Below, piece by piece: positions 56,601 to 64,000 of a DNA stretch of 64,000 nt. This DNA comes from Lytechinus variegatus (taxonomy: Eukaryota > Echinodermata > Echinoidea > Temnopleuroida > Toxopneustidae): the NCBI RefSeq assembly GCF_018143015.1, contig NC_054754.1:27694830-27758829 (forward strand), written 5' to 3'. Each line of letters begins with the position of its first letter. The first letter of the stretch is position 1. Under the pieces are notes generated by a model. The model saw only the letters and a list, made by a program, of their open reading frames with translations. It made no database searches and had not been told where the DNA came from. Position numbers and translations under genes: made by a program.

Positions 56601-59600
56601 GGAAGGAAAGAAGGAAGGAAGGAAGGAAGGAAAGAAGGAAGGAAGGAAGGAAGGAAAGAAGGAAGGAAGGAAGGAAAGAAGGAAGGAAAGAAGGAAAGAA
56701 GGAAGGAAGGAAAGAAGGAAGGAAAGAAAGAAAGAAAGAAAGAAGGGAAGAAAGAAAGAGAAAAAAGAAATAGAGAAAAATATTTTTTAAAGAAAGATTG
56801 AAAAGAAAGGAAAGAAAGACAGGAAGAAAACAGAGGAAGAAAGCTAAAACTATTATCATTAATAATTGATCAGTTTCTTTTTTTGGCTCAATTAAAATAG
56901 CTACGAAAGAAAGTCAGAAACCAAATGTATCAACACACACATAAATGCATATATGGGGCTAATATGTATTCAGACGATACCACCCGAAACCTGATCTGTT
57001 TGAACCAAACTGAAGTGAAAATTTACCCTTTTACTGCTTACAGATGACACAGTTACTCCAATTTTTAGGAAATATGGACATTATAAGAGCCTTTCATATG
57101 GACCGTGAATTTTGACAGTTCTGTGAGAGATTTTTGCCAGAGTTTAGCCAAGCTTCGTTCGCGCAGCCAGTAGAGAATTTACCATGTGGGTTGTGTATGT
57201 ACGGCCTATGGCCGTGGCTGGCTACATGTACACTGATCTACTCTAGTAACACGTGCGATTCATTCTGTGTGTATTCTGTGTGTGAATGACAGAATTTATC
57301 GGGGGGAAATGGTTTGCAGTGAATTTGACCATTTCTGGAAAAGTTAATTGGCCCAACAATGGTTTTTATTACTGGTCATGTCGGACCCTTAATATCTTGC
57401 TGTTTTTTTTAAAAATTACTGGCCCGACAATGATATTTTTTACTGGTCATGTCGGACCAGTAAATCTTCCTATTTTTGAAAATCTACTGGCCCGACGGCG
57501 ATTTTTACCGGTCTGGGACCGTCGGACCGCCGCTAGTGTCGAGCCCTGCCTAAAAATCACTTTGTAATTGAGGCCTAAAAATCTCTTTGCGATTGAGGCC
57601 AAAAAATCTCTTTGTGATTGAGGCCTAAAAATCGCTTTGCAATTGAGGCCTAAAAATCTCTTTGCGATTGAGGCCTAAAAATCTCTTTGCGATTGAGGCC
57701 TAAAATCTCTTTGCGATTGAGGCCCAAAAATCTCTTTGCGATTGAAGCCTAACAATCTCATTGCGATTGAGGCCTAAAAAAATCTCTTTGCGACTGAGGC
57801 CTAAGAGTCTCTTTGCAATTGAGGCCTAAAATTCTCTTTGCAATAGAGGCCTAAAAATCTCTTTGCGATTGAGGCCTAAAAATCTCTTTGCAATTGAGGC
57901 CTAAAAATCTCTTTGCGATTGAGGCCCAAAAATCTCTTTGCGATTGAGGCCTAAAAATCTCTTTGCGATTGAAGCCTAACAATCTCATTGCGATTGAGGC
58001 CTAAAAAAATCTCTTTGCGACTGAGGCCTAAAAGTCTCTTTGCAATTGAGGCCTAAAATTCTCTTTGCAATAGAGGCCTAAAAATCTCTTTGCGATTGAG
58101 GCCTAAAAACCTCTTTGCGATTGAGACCTAAAAATCTCTTTGCAATTGAGACCTAAAAATCAATTTGCAAATGAGGCCTAAAAATCTCTTTGTTATTAGT
58201 AACCTGAACAACCCGAATTTTCAAATTTTTTCTTCATTTCAATTTTTTTAATCTGTAATACATGGCAAATGGTGTGGTAAAACAGTGTCAATATTATATA
58301 TGATTTAGACTGACAGATCATTATTTTTTGCCCTCCATTATCAAAAACAATTTTTTAAGGCATAATTTTATTGATTAAAAAATAGAGCGCGTCTCAGGAA
58401 TGTGTGCGACCAATGTGGTAATGCATTATCCCTATACCTCACACATTAAGGAATTTAAGTGAGATTTTTAGTCGAAACATTTCTAATTGTTAAACAATCC
58501 CTGGTATTTCATGCACATATACTCGTCCTGCTATATAGAACATTACAGCCATGTTAGGTAATATTGCAATGACATTTAAGTCAATGAAAACAGTCCTATG
58601 TAAAAATCTACTACACAAGAGAATTTTCTGTATATATACATGCAGCAGTTTTAATAAAATGAGCAAATTGTGATGCAATACCACCTTACCAGGCAAATTA
58701 TTCCATGCAATATGTCATTATCATTATTTTCCAAGAAATAATTATTACTCTTGAGCATAAATTATAAATAAATGTGTAAAAAGAAAACACCAGTACTCTC
58801 AATGAAGGTACAATATCTCTCACTACTGTATTTCTACATCAATACTCAATTCTTTATTGTCCATTAAAATAGAAATACTTTGTGGTCACACAACAATACA
58901 TAATACAACATATATATGCATTTCATTAAAACTGCTAAAATAATACACTTTGAATGGCACTGCTCGGTTATTTACATTTACAATTAATTGCACTAAAATA
59001 AAACAACATAAATAACGAGATGTGTTAAAAGAGGGCAATTTATCAATTGAAATTTTGAAATAATTTTATTTCATCTATATTCAATCAGTTGAGTTTTCTT
59101 TATTTATGTTGCAATATGCTTTATAGCTTTTAGAATAAATAATCAAGAAACTTTCTTTTACAAAGTGAAATTATCACTTTCTAAAAATTCAACCCCTCAT
59201 TTTTTCAATCGCTATTTTGCAGTTTGCTCTTTCCCTCTTTCCATTATCTGTTTGATACTTTCTCTCGCTCCTTCAATTTCTTTTTTTTCTTCTCCCTCTA
59301 TCCATCATCCACATTCTTTAAATTCACGCACTCATTTTCAATCACTATTTTTCAGTTTGCTCTTTCCCTCTTTCCATTATCTGTTTGATACTTTCTCTCG
59401 CTCCTTCAATTTCCATCCTTTTATCTTCTATATCCTCCATCATTCACTTTCTTTATTTGCACACCCTCATAATCACTCACTATTTTTCACTCACTCTTTC
59501 CCTCTATTCCATTGTCTGTTGGATTCCCTTTCATTTTTATCTTCTTTCTCCTCCTTCCCCCTCTCTCTAATCTTTCACTCACTTCTATCTTTCCAGCTCT

Positions 59601-62600
59601 GTCAGCTTCAATCTCCCTCTTACTCTCCTTCCCTTCCCTTTTCTCCTCCCTCCATCACCATCCAGTCTCTTTGATTTTGCTCCTCCTTCTATCCACCCTT
59701 CTTATCTCTTTCTTTCCTCCCCTCTCTCTTCCTCTCATCCTTTTTCCATCCCTCCATCTCTTCCCCAACCTTCTCTCCCCTTTCCGTCTCCCTCTTTCTC
59801 TCTTGCATCTCACCATTTCACTTCCTTTCATTCAGAGTCATCAAGCCCAAATGATCAAATTATATTCATCACCTTCCTTCTCACATAAATCCAATTAGGA
59901 AACAAAACTAATTTTAAAATTACATCAAAATCACCACCCTGAAACGGCCACGACCCACAAACAATGCTCATTGTGCTTTAATCATCTACGCATAGCTCTA
60001 TTAAGTAAACTACCACTTTTCAACGGTGCCCCAAATGCCATCATTCAGAAGAAATTAATGAAATTGTGATTTGAATTTCACTAACAAAATAGTACATTAT
60101 ATCTTGAATTAAATGATTTTCAAATACACCGAGTACCAAAGAGTACAATTATTAGCAGATTTTAACATGTTAAACCGCCTGCTAAAAAAAAAAAACACCA
60201 TACGAACTATCCAGAAATATGCTTCACAAGTCAATTCAAGGCCAATGCCATATTCACTAAAATGATTTCAATTAGATCAAGGTAGTAATATAATGAATTC
60301 GTATTGAGGGCAGTGGATAGATATTGTCAGAAAAGTGTGTTTGCATCATTATACATCTGTCCCACAAAAAGGAAGCCAAGATAATATAGGCAAAGGGTTT
60401 ATAGTGTTTGATTTTAATAACATGTGAGTCTTTTACTTTTCTTTTAAACACCAAACATGGCAGTCTGTTCTGTTCACGCATTCACTGCAATATTCCCCTT
60501 ACAACATCTTCAAATAATAATAATAATAGCAGGGCCCGCTGCGAGAACAGTTTTCAGAGCTGAAGTGGCTTCCCTGGGTAAATATACCTATATTATTATT
60601 AAATACTTACTTGTAATATTTTGCAGCCACTTCAAACTGCACCATAAAGACACATGCGTTTCCTAGGTTACTATAAGCCCGCCTCTCTGCTGCCTTGTCT
60701 CCGAATTCTTTTGCTATAGCAAGCCGCTGAGGAAGGAGAAAAGAAGTGGGGTATTTAGACTCGTACTAGCATCAACTTGTCAAATGTAATATTCTTGAAA
60801 ACCAATGTTTTCAAAAATGAATAATTAATGTCAGTCTCTTATACATGTATTAGCATGTGCAGATTATTGTAAAGTAATCGTGTGGGTGTAGGTATATAAA
60901 TGTAAATTAGTTCTTTTTAAGAGTGCATATTTAATGCTAACCCATTAGGGGCTTCAGTTTATGCGGCATACACCAGTCATAACATTTACATGTACTTCAC
61001 AATGAAAACTGAGAAAATTAAAATAAGTGAGATGGTGATTTGTATTCATAAATAAAATGTCAAAAATATAAACAAAGCAGAAGTAAAGCAGAAACATTGA
61101 TGTATCAATCAAGCAAGAATCACTTGCAAATAAACAGTTGTTTGATTTTACCCGTGTCATATCAATTATGCCTAACACAAGTAAACAATATTTCAGACAA
61201 AATCAACGACCTATTGGGTTTTGACAGTACTTCTACAACAATCTTTAAACATGCTTTTACTTCTTTACACAAGGATGATAAATAATTTCTACCCTGTTGG
61301 CAACCTCATATTCAGGCATCTGGAAAAAAAACGGCCGACAAAATCAATGTATTGCACGGCAAATACACCGTGATTAATGCTTAAAATGCAAATGCATTTC
61401 AATCCAGTACTGAGAATTCATGAATGCAAAACCCTACTTTCGCATACCAATATGCTGTCTGCAAAGTACTGCTAGCAATAAATAATTTTCTACCAAGACA
61501 AGGAACTATATTCTACAAGGAAGATAAGCCATGCATTAGCACATAGATATACACCAGTAATTAGAGTAATTCTCGGTAAAATGTAAGTGGGCTTCGGAAA
61601 ACTTTTAAGAAAGCTTAAATTTTGTATTATGGTAATCCATTATTGTCTCATGCCACACCAGTTGCTCTGGTACATGTCATATGGGTCATCCATTTTTTGT
61701 AGGTGATAGTGTTGTTGTTTAACCCTAATTCTCCCAGGGGGGCCCATAATGGCCCCCCCCCCTCGACAATTTTCGCGATATATCTGCTGCGCAAAATTTT
61801 TTGACCTCGCTGCTCGCCGACTTTTTACTTTCAAGTCTCGTGCAAATTTTGAAGCCAAATTTGTGATGCCCGGGTACGCGGTTACATTACGCAACATTAT
61901 GTAGTGCATGTCAGACCCAAAATTATTCATAAACGTGATTTCATGTACACATCCAATGCAAATTGTGTACTTAGCCAAAATTCATAAATGTATCATTATT
62001 TCTACTTTTACTGATTAAACTTAATTGATTTTGCCTTGTTTATGATCAGAATTAAGTATGGAACGATATTCATCGAAAAAACAATAAAAAACAAAACGTA
62101 AAAAAACAGAAATTCTCTACCATCATGCAAATTTTTCGTTGTGATCGTGCAATCCGCGGTCGAGATCCACCCCCCCCCCCCCCCCCCCCCCCGGAATGAC
62201 AAGAATCAAAATACCCTGGGAGATTTAGGGTTACATGTAAATGGTTTTGTTGCTGTTAGAGCATATCTTATAAAATTGAAAATGAGCTCTATCTGCATGC
62301 ATACTGTGGATATTTGTGTTAAATGTTTCTGCTTTTATTGAAGCAACTATTGCATGAGGCTGCTGTTATTGTTGAAGGATATATTGTTGATGTTAATTAT
62401 AATTGATGTTTTCATAGCTGCTTCTGTTTTATAGATGTAGCAATTGTTGCTGATGATTGATATAATGTAAAACCTTAAATTATGCTACATCTCAGCCATA
62501 GCTTTATGTGCTTTGACATTACTGTGGTTGGTTTCAATAAACAATAGCATGATTTCCAAGAGAGCGAGCTCAATACCTTTATAATCCCATTTTAATTTTT

Positions 62601-63403
62601 TGCAAAGACTCAACTGTTGACAAGATATTTTTTTTAAAGCCACTTTACAATTGAAGGATATGAATTTGAAGAAAGTGACCATTAACAAAGCTTTACAAAC
62701 ACTTAAAGATTAAGAAATGGCTAAAATATTATGGCATATCTTCATGCTTTTAAAGAGTACGCATTCCGTAGAATGATGTAATGTAGAAAAAATTTCAAGC
62801 AGAAGGGGAATTAGAACACGCAAGGCCAAGCAGTAAAGAAGTGAAGTGGAGGGAGAGGAGGAGAGAGAGGAGGCATCAGGAAGAGAGGGCAAGAGATGAA
62901 AAAAATAGAAAGAAAAATTGAAAAAGGGGTAATGGATGAGATGAAAAGCAGTATGACGAACAGAGAAAATAGAGAGCGGTGAGAGTTGGAGTAAGAGTTA
63001 AGACAGAGTCATAGAGTATGACAGAAACTGAGACAATCATAGAGCAAGATGAGAAATTATATAAAAAGATAATGTGAGAGAAAAAGAGAGAACAATACAT
63101 GGAAATCATCCCTGGGAAGTGCTGAAATTTCTGAGCAGCATTTCACAGCAGCACAAGCACCAAGGCTTGGCCTATTAACTGGGATGTCAAAAGCACGCCG
63201 GAGATTAAATTTTCAAGTGCTTCTTCCGCCCCTTCCTATCTAGGTTTTTTTTTGTCAGCTTCATTCCCTATATGCTCACCTCTGTGTGGAATTGTATGGC
63301 CGTCTCGAAGTTGCCAAGAAGATAATGCGTGTTGCCAAGGTTACCACAGGCTCTTCCTTGCGCCGCCCTGTCTCCGAGCTCCCTGACTATTGCTAGGTTG
63401 GCT
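41528..63403 (-). CDS. GPSM2: GPSM2/LGN/Pins (AGS) gene, 3' part, 11 coding exons; 5' end outside window
   Basis: LGN/Pins/AGS links Galpha-i-GDP at the cortex (GoLoco motifs) to NuMA/Mud (TPR repeats) and orients the mitotic spindle. In sea urchin embryos the AGS homologue acts in asymmetric micromere division (established knowledge, from memory). Exons 63280-63403, 60611-60726, 54898-55053, 52339-52447, 51015-51100, 49817-49860, 47745-47809, 45426-45605, 43539-43677, 42315-42517 and 41528-41698 join in frame to about 463 residues with all GT-AG borders. The first four exons carry TPR repeats closely matching human LGN TPR 5-8 ([28 protein letters not shown]). A linker follows with a phospho-site-like [11 protein letters not shown], then a 60-residue basic stretch, then four GoLoco motifs each ending in x-x-Q-R. 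The earlier TPRs must lie beyond base 64000. GPSM1 is the alternative vertebrate name; an invertebrate would normally have one gene for both. Confidence 0.95.
42160..42240 (-). mobile_element. tRNA-like SINE head (minus strand)
   Basis: Minus strand reads GGTGGCTCAGTGGTAGAGCA (A-box) and, about 35 bases later, GGTGGGTTCAGTCCAAGG (B-box-like), then AATAAAGACTTAAAAATG. The body does not fold as a full tRNA by eye (anticodon arm unclear), so a SINE is likelier than a functional tRNA. In the last GPSM2 intron, sense orientation. Confidence 0.6.
42315..42517 (-). CDS. GPSM2: GPSM2/LGN exon j (GoLoco 2 and first half of GoLoco 3)
   Basis: 203 nt. GoLoco 2 reads [20 protein letters not shown], with Leu-Leu in place of the usual Phe-Phe. 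RLPGLPGLR follows, echoing human LPGLRL. The exon ends in [12 protein letters not shown], the first half of GoLoco 3, which is completed by the next exon. Acceptor TTCATACAG, donor GTATGG. Confidence 0.96.
42605..43135. repeat. ATC/CAT microsatellite split by a TIR element
   Basis: Interrupted (ATC)n runs at 42655-42715 and 43050-43135 flank an insert bounded by ATACCTGCCAACATCTAG and GACAGTTGGCAGGTCTGC. The insert (about 42714-43050) has CAAAATCTTGAC near one end and complementary TCAGGA units near the other. Confidence 0.5.
43539..43677 (-). CDS. GPSM2: GPSM2/LGN exon i (GoLoco 1)
   Basis: 139 nt. [20 protein letters not shown] is a canonical GoLoco motif, nearly the human [18 protein letters not shown]. 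The terminal Arg of the D-E-Q-R run is the residue that inserts into the Galpha nucleotide pocket in known structures. Acceptor CCAATCTAG, donor GTGAGA. Confidence 0.96.
43785..43885. repeat. (AAT)n microsatellite
   Basis: AATAATAATAATAA-type repeats with ATC/AAC interruptions, about 100 bases beyond the acceptor of GoLoco 1 exon 43539-43677. Confidence 0.85.
43886..45425. other. GPSM2 intron before GoLoco 1: nothing recognised
   Basis: AT-rich intron without a clear repeat or exon. Confidence 0.4.
45426..45605 (-). CDS. GPSM2: GPSM2/LGN exon h (basic linker)
   Basis: Exactly 60 codons, phase 0 at both ends. [20 protein letters not shown] followed by a Lys/Ser/Ala-rich stretch ending [10 protein letters not shown]. 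Very basic and probably disordered. Corresponds in position to the human region between the TPEK motif and GoLoco 1, where human has KKYKTNSS. Acceptor CCTCACCCAG, donor GTAGAC. Confidence 0.88.
46004..46248. mobile_element. Palindromic family D MITE, copy 3
   Basis: AGGCCCGTATTCTGAAGTCA at the left and TGACTTCAAAATATGGGCC at the right, inner arms ATTATGGGAAGCC and GGCTTCCCATAGTT. A GA-rich microsatellite (45885-45990) precedes it. Confidence 0.85.
46260..47744. other. GPSM2 intron: AT-rich, nothing recognised
   Basis: Low GC, many A/T runs. No repeat with clear ends and no further exon with family similarity. Confidence 0.4.
47745..47809 (-). CDS. GPSM2: GPSM2/LGN exon g (conserved phospho-linker)
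   Basis: 65 nt, [20 protein letters not shown], matching human GRRHSMENMELMKLTPE. The Ser after the Arg run corresponds to the LGN/Pins linker site phosphorylated by aPKC or Aurora-A in other animals (known for the family; not testable here). Acceptor CCTTTTCAG, donor GTATGT. Confidence 0.95.
48293..48951. mobile_element. Long inverted-repeat element, 660 bp
   Basis: TAAACTGGGTTCCAATAGAA at the left and TTCTTTTGGAACCCAGTTTA at the right. Arms of about 300 bp continue inward (GAGCGCACCACACAAATTTC against GGAATTTGTGTGGTGCAC; CCAATGAAAATGAGATGGGA against CCCACCTCATTTTCATTGG). TA-like ends, no transposase. Confidence 0.8.
49110..49606. mobile_element. Palindromic MITE, TTAAAGGGGAAGTTCACCCT ends
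   Basis: Left end as named and right end CAGGGTGAACTTCCCCTTTAA are near-perfect complements. Inner arms include ATTTGTGACGTCATAAACGA against GACATCACAAATC. A half copy is at 20437. Confidence 0.85.
49817..49860 (-). CDS. GPSM2: GPSM2/LGN exon f (44-nt linker exon)
   Basis: Acceptor CATTTGCAG, donor GTATGC. Encodes [14 protein letters not shown] in the only frame that links the flanking exons. No strong family match, as expected for the variable linker. Its short length makes it a plausible alternatively used exon, but skipping 44 nt would break the frame. Confidence 0.8.
50162..50296. mobile_element. Palindromic family A MITE, copy 2
   Basis: CCTGGGCAAGTACACAAAGC at the left, CCTTTGTGTTACGGGACCC at the right, inner GATTGATTCCATTGACTACA. 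Joined directly to a family B unit. Confidence 0.8.
50293..50462. mobile_element. Palindromic family B MITE, copy 3
   Basis: CCAGGTGGTTGTTTCATAAAG at the left and CATAACTTATGAACAGCTTT at the right, where the last end bases are missing. Shares its CCAGG/CCTGG junction with the family A copy before it, as at 9640. Confidence 0.75.
50868..51000 (-). mobile_element. SINE fragment (3' part)
   Basis: The minus strand reads toward GCGCTATATAAATGGACATA and an (ATT)n tail, resembling the tail of the SINE at 32971 (GGCGCCATATAGATGCC). The tRNA-like head is missing. Confidence 0.45.
51015..51100 (-). CDS. GPSM2: GPSM2/LGN exon e (TPR C-cap and start of linker)
   Basis: 86 nt. [20 protein letters not shown] corresponds to human VGDKSGELTARLNLSDLQMV. 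Acceptor GTTTTCAAG, donor GTAAGT. Its donor side faces a long polypurine tract that begins about 40 bases beyond the acceptor side. Confidence 0.95.
51140..51608. repeat. Polypurine tract, about 460 bp
   Basis: The plus strand is almost purely G and A (GGAGG, GGGGA, GAAG units) with few interruptions; the complement is polypyrimidine on the GPSM2 sense strand. It starts about 40 bases from the acceptor of exon 51015-51100. The long open frames here, in several frames and both strands, are compositional. Confidence 0.95.
51905..52210 (+). mobile_element. Non-LTR retrotransposon 3' end (RT C-terminus and tail)
   Basis: Plus strand 51963-52044 reads [20 protein letters not shown] and then a stop, resembling the C-terminal end of CR1/L2-type reverse transcriptases (the SxxSFKxxLKTF motif). 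It is followed by GCTATATAAATGTAACATG and an ATTGTATTGTA tail. A stop codon just upstream and no RT catalytic part mark it as a dead 5'-truncated copy. Confidence 0.6.
52339..52447 (-). CDS. GPSM2: GPSM2/LGN TPR exon d (last TPR)
   Basis: Acceptor CTGTCTTCAG, donor GTAATT, 109 nt. [20 protein letters not shown] followed by [16 protein letters not shown] matches human [20 protein letters not shown] and the AEKHLEISRE end of the TPR superhelix. Confidence 0.97.
53170..53752. mobile_element. 19021-type MITE with one end missing
   Basis: The right end GGGGGTGGACTTGACCTTTAA is intact. The left begins inside the element at AAAGTTGATTTGAATAAAAA, preceded by CAACAACAAAAACAACAA. Arms CATAACACTGAAAATTTCAT and ATGAAATTTTCAGCACTATG. 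Confidence 0.75.
53760..54890. other. GPSM2 intron: nothing recognised
   Basis: AT-rich. Small open frames on the plus strand (54368-54809) have no recognisable similarity. Confidence 0.35.
54898..55053 (-). CDS. GPSM2: GPSM2/LGN TPR exon c
   Basis: Acceptor TTTATTTCAG, donor GTGGGT, 156 nt. [20 protein letters not shown] then [19 protein letters not shown], matching the human segment ARQLKDRAVEAQ and [19 protein letters not shown]. Ends two bases into the Arg codon of the NDR motif. Confidence 0.97.
55127..55274. repeat. Palindromic repeat family G, copy 3
   Basis: CTGTTTCATAACTTTTGTTA and the complement (TTATAACAATTCTTCATGAA) with AAAGCTACTGAAATGATTCA and GGCTGATAGTAAAC between. Lies about 75 bases upstream of TPR exon c. 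Confidence 0.7.
55830..56087. repeat. 25-bp tandem satellite, left block
   Basis: About ten degenerate units of TCTCTTTGCGATTGAGGCC with TAAAAA spacers. No flanking cas-like genes and no unique spacers, so this is a satellite and not a CRISPR array. Confidence 0.95.
56088..57548. mobile_element. hAT-like non-autonomous insertion inside the satellite, 1461 bp
   Basis: Ends CAGGGCTCCACACTAACCC and TAGTGTCGAGCCCTG are inverted (CAGGGCTC-type hAT termini). CCTAAAA flanks both sides (56081-56087, 57549-57555), one base short of the usual 8-bp hAT duplication, though the satellite unit itself supplies this sequence. Subterminal repeats of TACTGGTC and GTCGGACCAGTA occur at both ends. No transposase frame; the core is a (GGAA)n microsatellite. 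Confidence 0.75.
56280..56830. repeat. (GAAGGAA)n purine microsatellite
   Basis: About 550 bases of GGAAGGAAAGAA units on the plus strand, inside the hAT-like insertion. Long open frames in both strands here are repeat artefacts. Confidence 0.95.
57549..58195. repeat. 25-bp tandem satellite, right block with higher-order repeat
   Basis: About 25 units. A set of variant units (GAAGCCTAACAATCTCATTG, then AAAAAAATCTCTTTGCGACTG) occurs at about 57738 and again at about 57965, giving a higher-order period near 227 bp (nine units). Confidence 0.95.
58200..59160. other. GPSM2 intron: AT-rich
   Basis: No exon or repeat with clear ends seen. Confidence 0.4.
59195..59850. repeat. Pyrimidine-rich block with a 134-bp triplication
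   Basis: CAGTTTGCTCTTTCCCTCTT occurs at about 59219 and 59353, each followed by CATTATCTGTTTGATACTTT. A third, diverged copy starts near 59490 (CACTCACTCTTTCCCTCT). The rest is CT-rich. Long plus-strand open frames here are compositional. Confidence 0.8.
60611..60726 (-). CDS. GPSM2: GPSM2/LGN TPR exon b
   Basis: Acceptor CTTCCTCAG, donor GTAAGT, 116 nt starting in phase 0. [20 protein letters not shown] followed by [18 protein letters not shown] is almost identical to human [20 protein letters not shown] and LGNAYIFLGEFETASEYY. Confidence 0.97.
61293..61319 (-). other. GPSM2: Candidate 27-nt cassette microexon of GPSM2/LGN
   Basis: On the minus strand a strong acceptor (TTTTTTTTCCAG) is followed by 27 bases encoding MPEYEVANR and then a GTAGAA donor. 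It lies in the phase-0 intron between TPR exons a and b, so inclusion adds nine residues ([19 protein letters not shown]) without breaking the frame. The human protein has no such insertion, and skipping gives the exact human spacing. Inclusion is inference and needs transcripts. Confidence 0.4.
61721..62233. mobile_element. TIR element with poly-C tract
   Basis: AACCCTAATTCTCCCAGGG at the left and the complement CCCTGGGAGATTTAGGGTT at the right. About 23 consecutive C at 62170-62192 and a shorter run near 61757. In a GPSM2 intron. Confidence 0.65.
62240..63279. other. GPSM2 intron: GA-rich stretch
   Basis: A purine-rich region at about 62820-63090 (GAGAGGAGGAGAGAGAGGAG); no exon seen. Confidence 0.4.
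63280..63403 (-). CDS. GPSM2: GPSM2/LGN TPR exon a
   Basis: Acceptor TATTGACAG, donor GTGAGC, 124 nt. [20 protein letters not shown] then [15 protein letters not shown] aligns with human [20 protein letters not shown] and [11 protein letters not shown]. First base completes a codon from an exon outside the window; ends in phase 0. Confidence 0.96.
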
Positions 63404-64000
63404 CTGTCAATAAAGAAAAGCACAAGACATAGGAATCACTATCCTCTCAGGCAAACACTGCCCATTTATATGATTTTTTTGTAACGTTTAGTGGACTGGG
63501 ACAGTATGTACATCAGAGTTCAGGAAAAGTCTTTTAAAAGGCGCAGTGCACCGTTTGCAGAGGCAAAAGGACAGACTTTCAATTATTCATATGTATTCTA
63601 TTGATAATAAAGTATTAATTGATTTCAAAGATTTGGTACAAAGCAAATCTTTGCTTTGGGGTCTAAATTGTGATTCTTGTATTTGCATCCCCCTTCCATT
63701 CTTTTGTACCCACACCTTATTCACTCTATAAATGAAGTCATTCTCTACTTTGACCCTCCCTCCCTCCCCTCCCCCTCCTTTCATTTCCTTCTTTCTTTCT
63801 TTCTTTCTTTCTTTCTGTCTTTCTTTCTTTCTTCCTTTCTTAAATGGTGTATGAATAGATTACTTTTTACAATTAACGAGGGCAGTATTGCATGGCTCAT
63901 ATAACTTTTGGTTTCACTCTGTTTTTGTAATCAACCTGATTTCACTTGAATGTTTATGCCAAACTATTCTTTTATTGTATACTTGACTTTTGTTATAATT
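63404..64000. other. GPSM2 intron at the window edge
   Basis: TTTC microsatellite at about 63785-63840 and a short C/T tract before it. The next upstream TPR exon is not in the window. Confidence 0.6.

Noticed and set aside
56236..56859. Open frames of 168 and 207 codons in opposite strands
   Set aside because: Translation of a GGAA microsatellite; any frame is open.
55830..58195. Possible CRISPR array (25-bp repeats)
   Set aside because: Units are contiguous without unique spacers, and the genome is eukaryotic; it is a satellite.
59165..59898. Plus-strand frames of 169 and 128 codons
   Set aside because: CT-rich low-complexity block; Ser/Leu/Pro/Phe composition and a tandem duplication explain them.

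Overview
This window is intron-rich metazoan nuclear DNA, most likely from an echinoderm and probably a sea urchin. The evidence is short coding exons with GT-AG splice sites, very long AT-rich introns, and many short palindromic transposons of the kind common in sea urchin genomes. The protein matches were made from memory of the human families, so the species is not proven. There are no prokaryotic features.

Two genes are recognised, both on the minus strand, in tandem. (1) TSC1 (hamartin) is complete in its coding part. Its 17 coding exons run from the start codon at 25458 down to the stop at 3260, and the phases close exactly to an open frame of 1432 residues. A probable GC-richer promoter and 5' leader region lies at about 26.6-27.3 kb. 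(2) A GPSM2/LGN/Pins/AGS gene (G-protein signalling modulator) enters from the right edge. Its last 11 coding exons (63403 down to the stop at 41528) encode about 463 residues: TPR repeats, a basic linker and four GoLoco motifs. The 5' part with the first TPRs lies beyond base 64000. A 27-base, in-frame microexon candidate sits between two of its TPR exons (61293-61319).

The two proteins act in different pathways. Hamartin, with tuberin and TBC1D7, restrains Rheb and mTORC1. LGN/AGS links Galpha-i-GDP to the NuMA/dynein spindle-orientation machinery and is known in sea urchins from asymmetric division. Nothing in the sequence suggests that the two genes cooperate.

Layout: 1-3259 is TSC1 3' flank with two palindromic elements. 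3260-25458 is TSC1, whose introns hold many palindromic MITE-like elements and tRNA-derived SINEs. 25459-27300 is the TSC1 5' region. 27.3-41.5 kb is the intergenic or 3'-UTR interval, with several transposons (an 810-bp Tc1/mariner-type element, an element with a 10-bp duplication, a SINE nested in another repeat, an AT-rich cruciform) and no convincing gene. 41.5-64 kb is the GPSM gene, whose introns hold palindromic elements, a 460-bp polypurine tract, a non-LTR retrotransposon 3' end, a 25-bp satellite interrupted by a 1.46-kb hAT-like insertion with a (GGAA)n-rich core, and a pyrimidine-rich triplicated block.

I found no undescribed multi-gene system. The most notable points are the LGN microexon candidate, the nested transposon and satellite structures, two palindrome families joined the same way at two distant loci, and the density of intronic inverted repeats next to exons.
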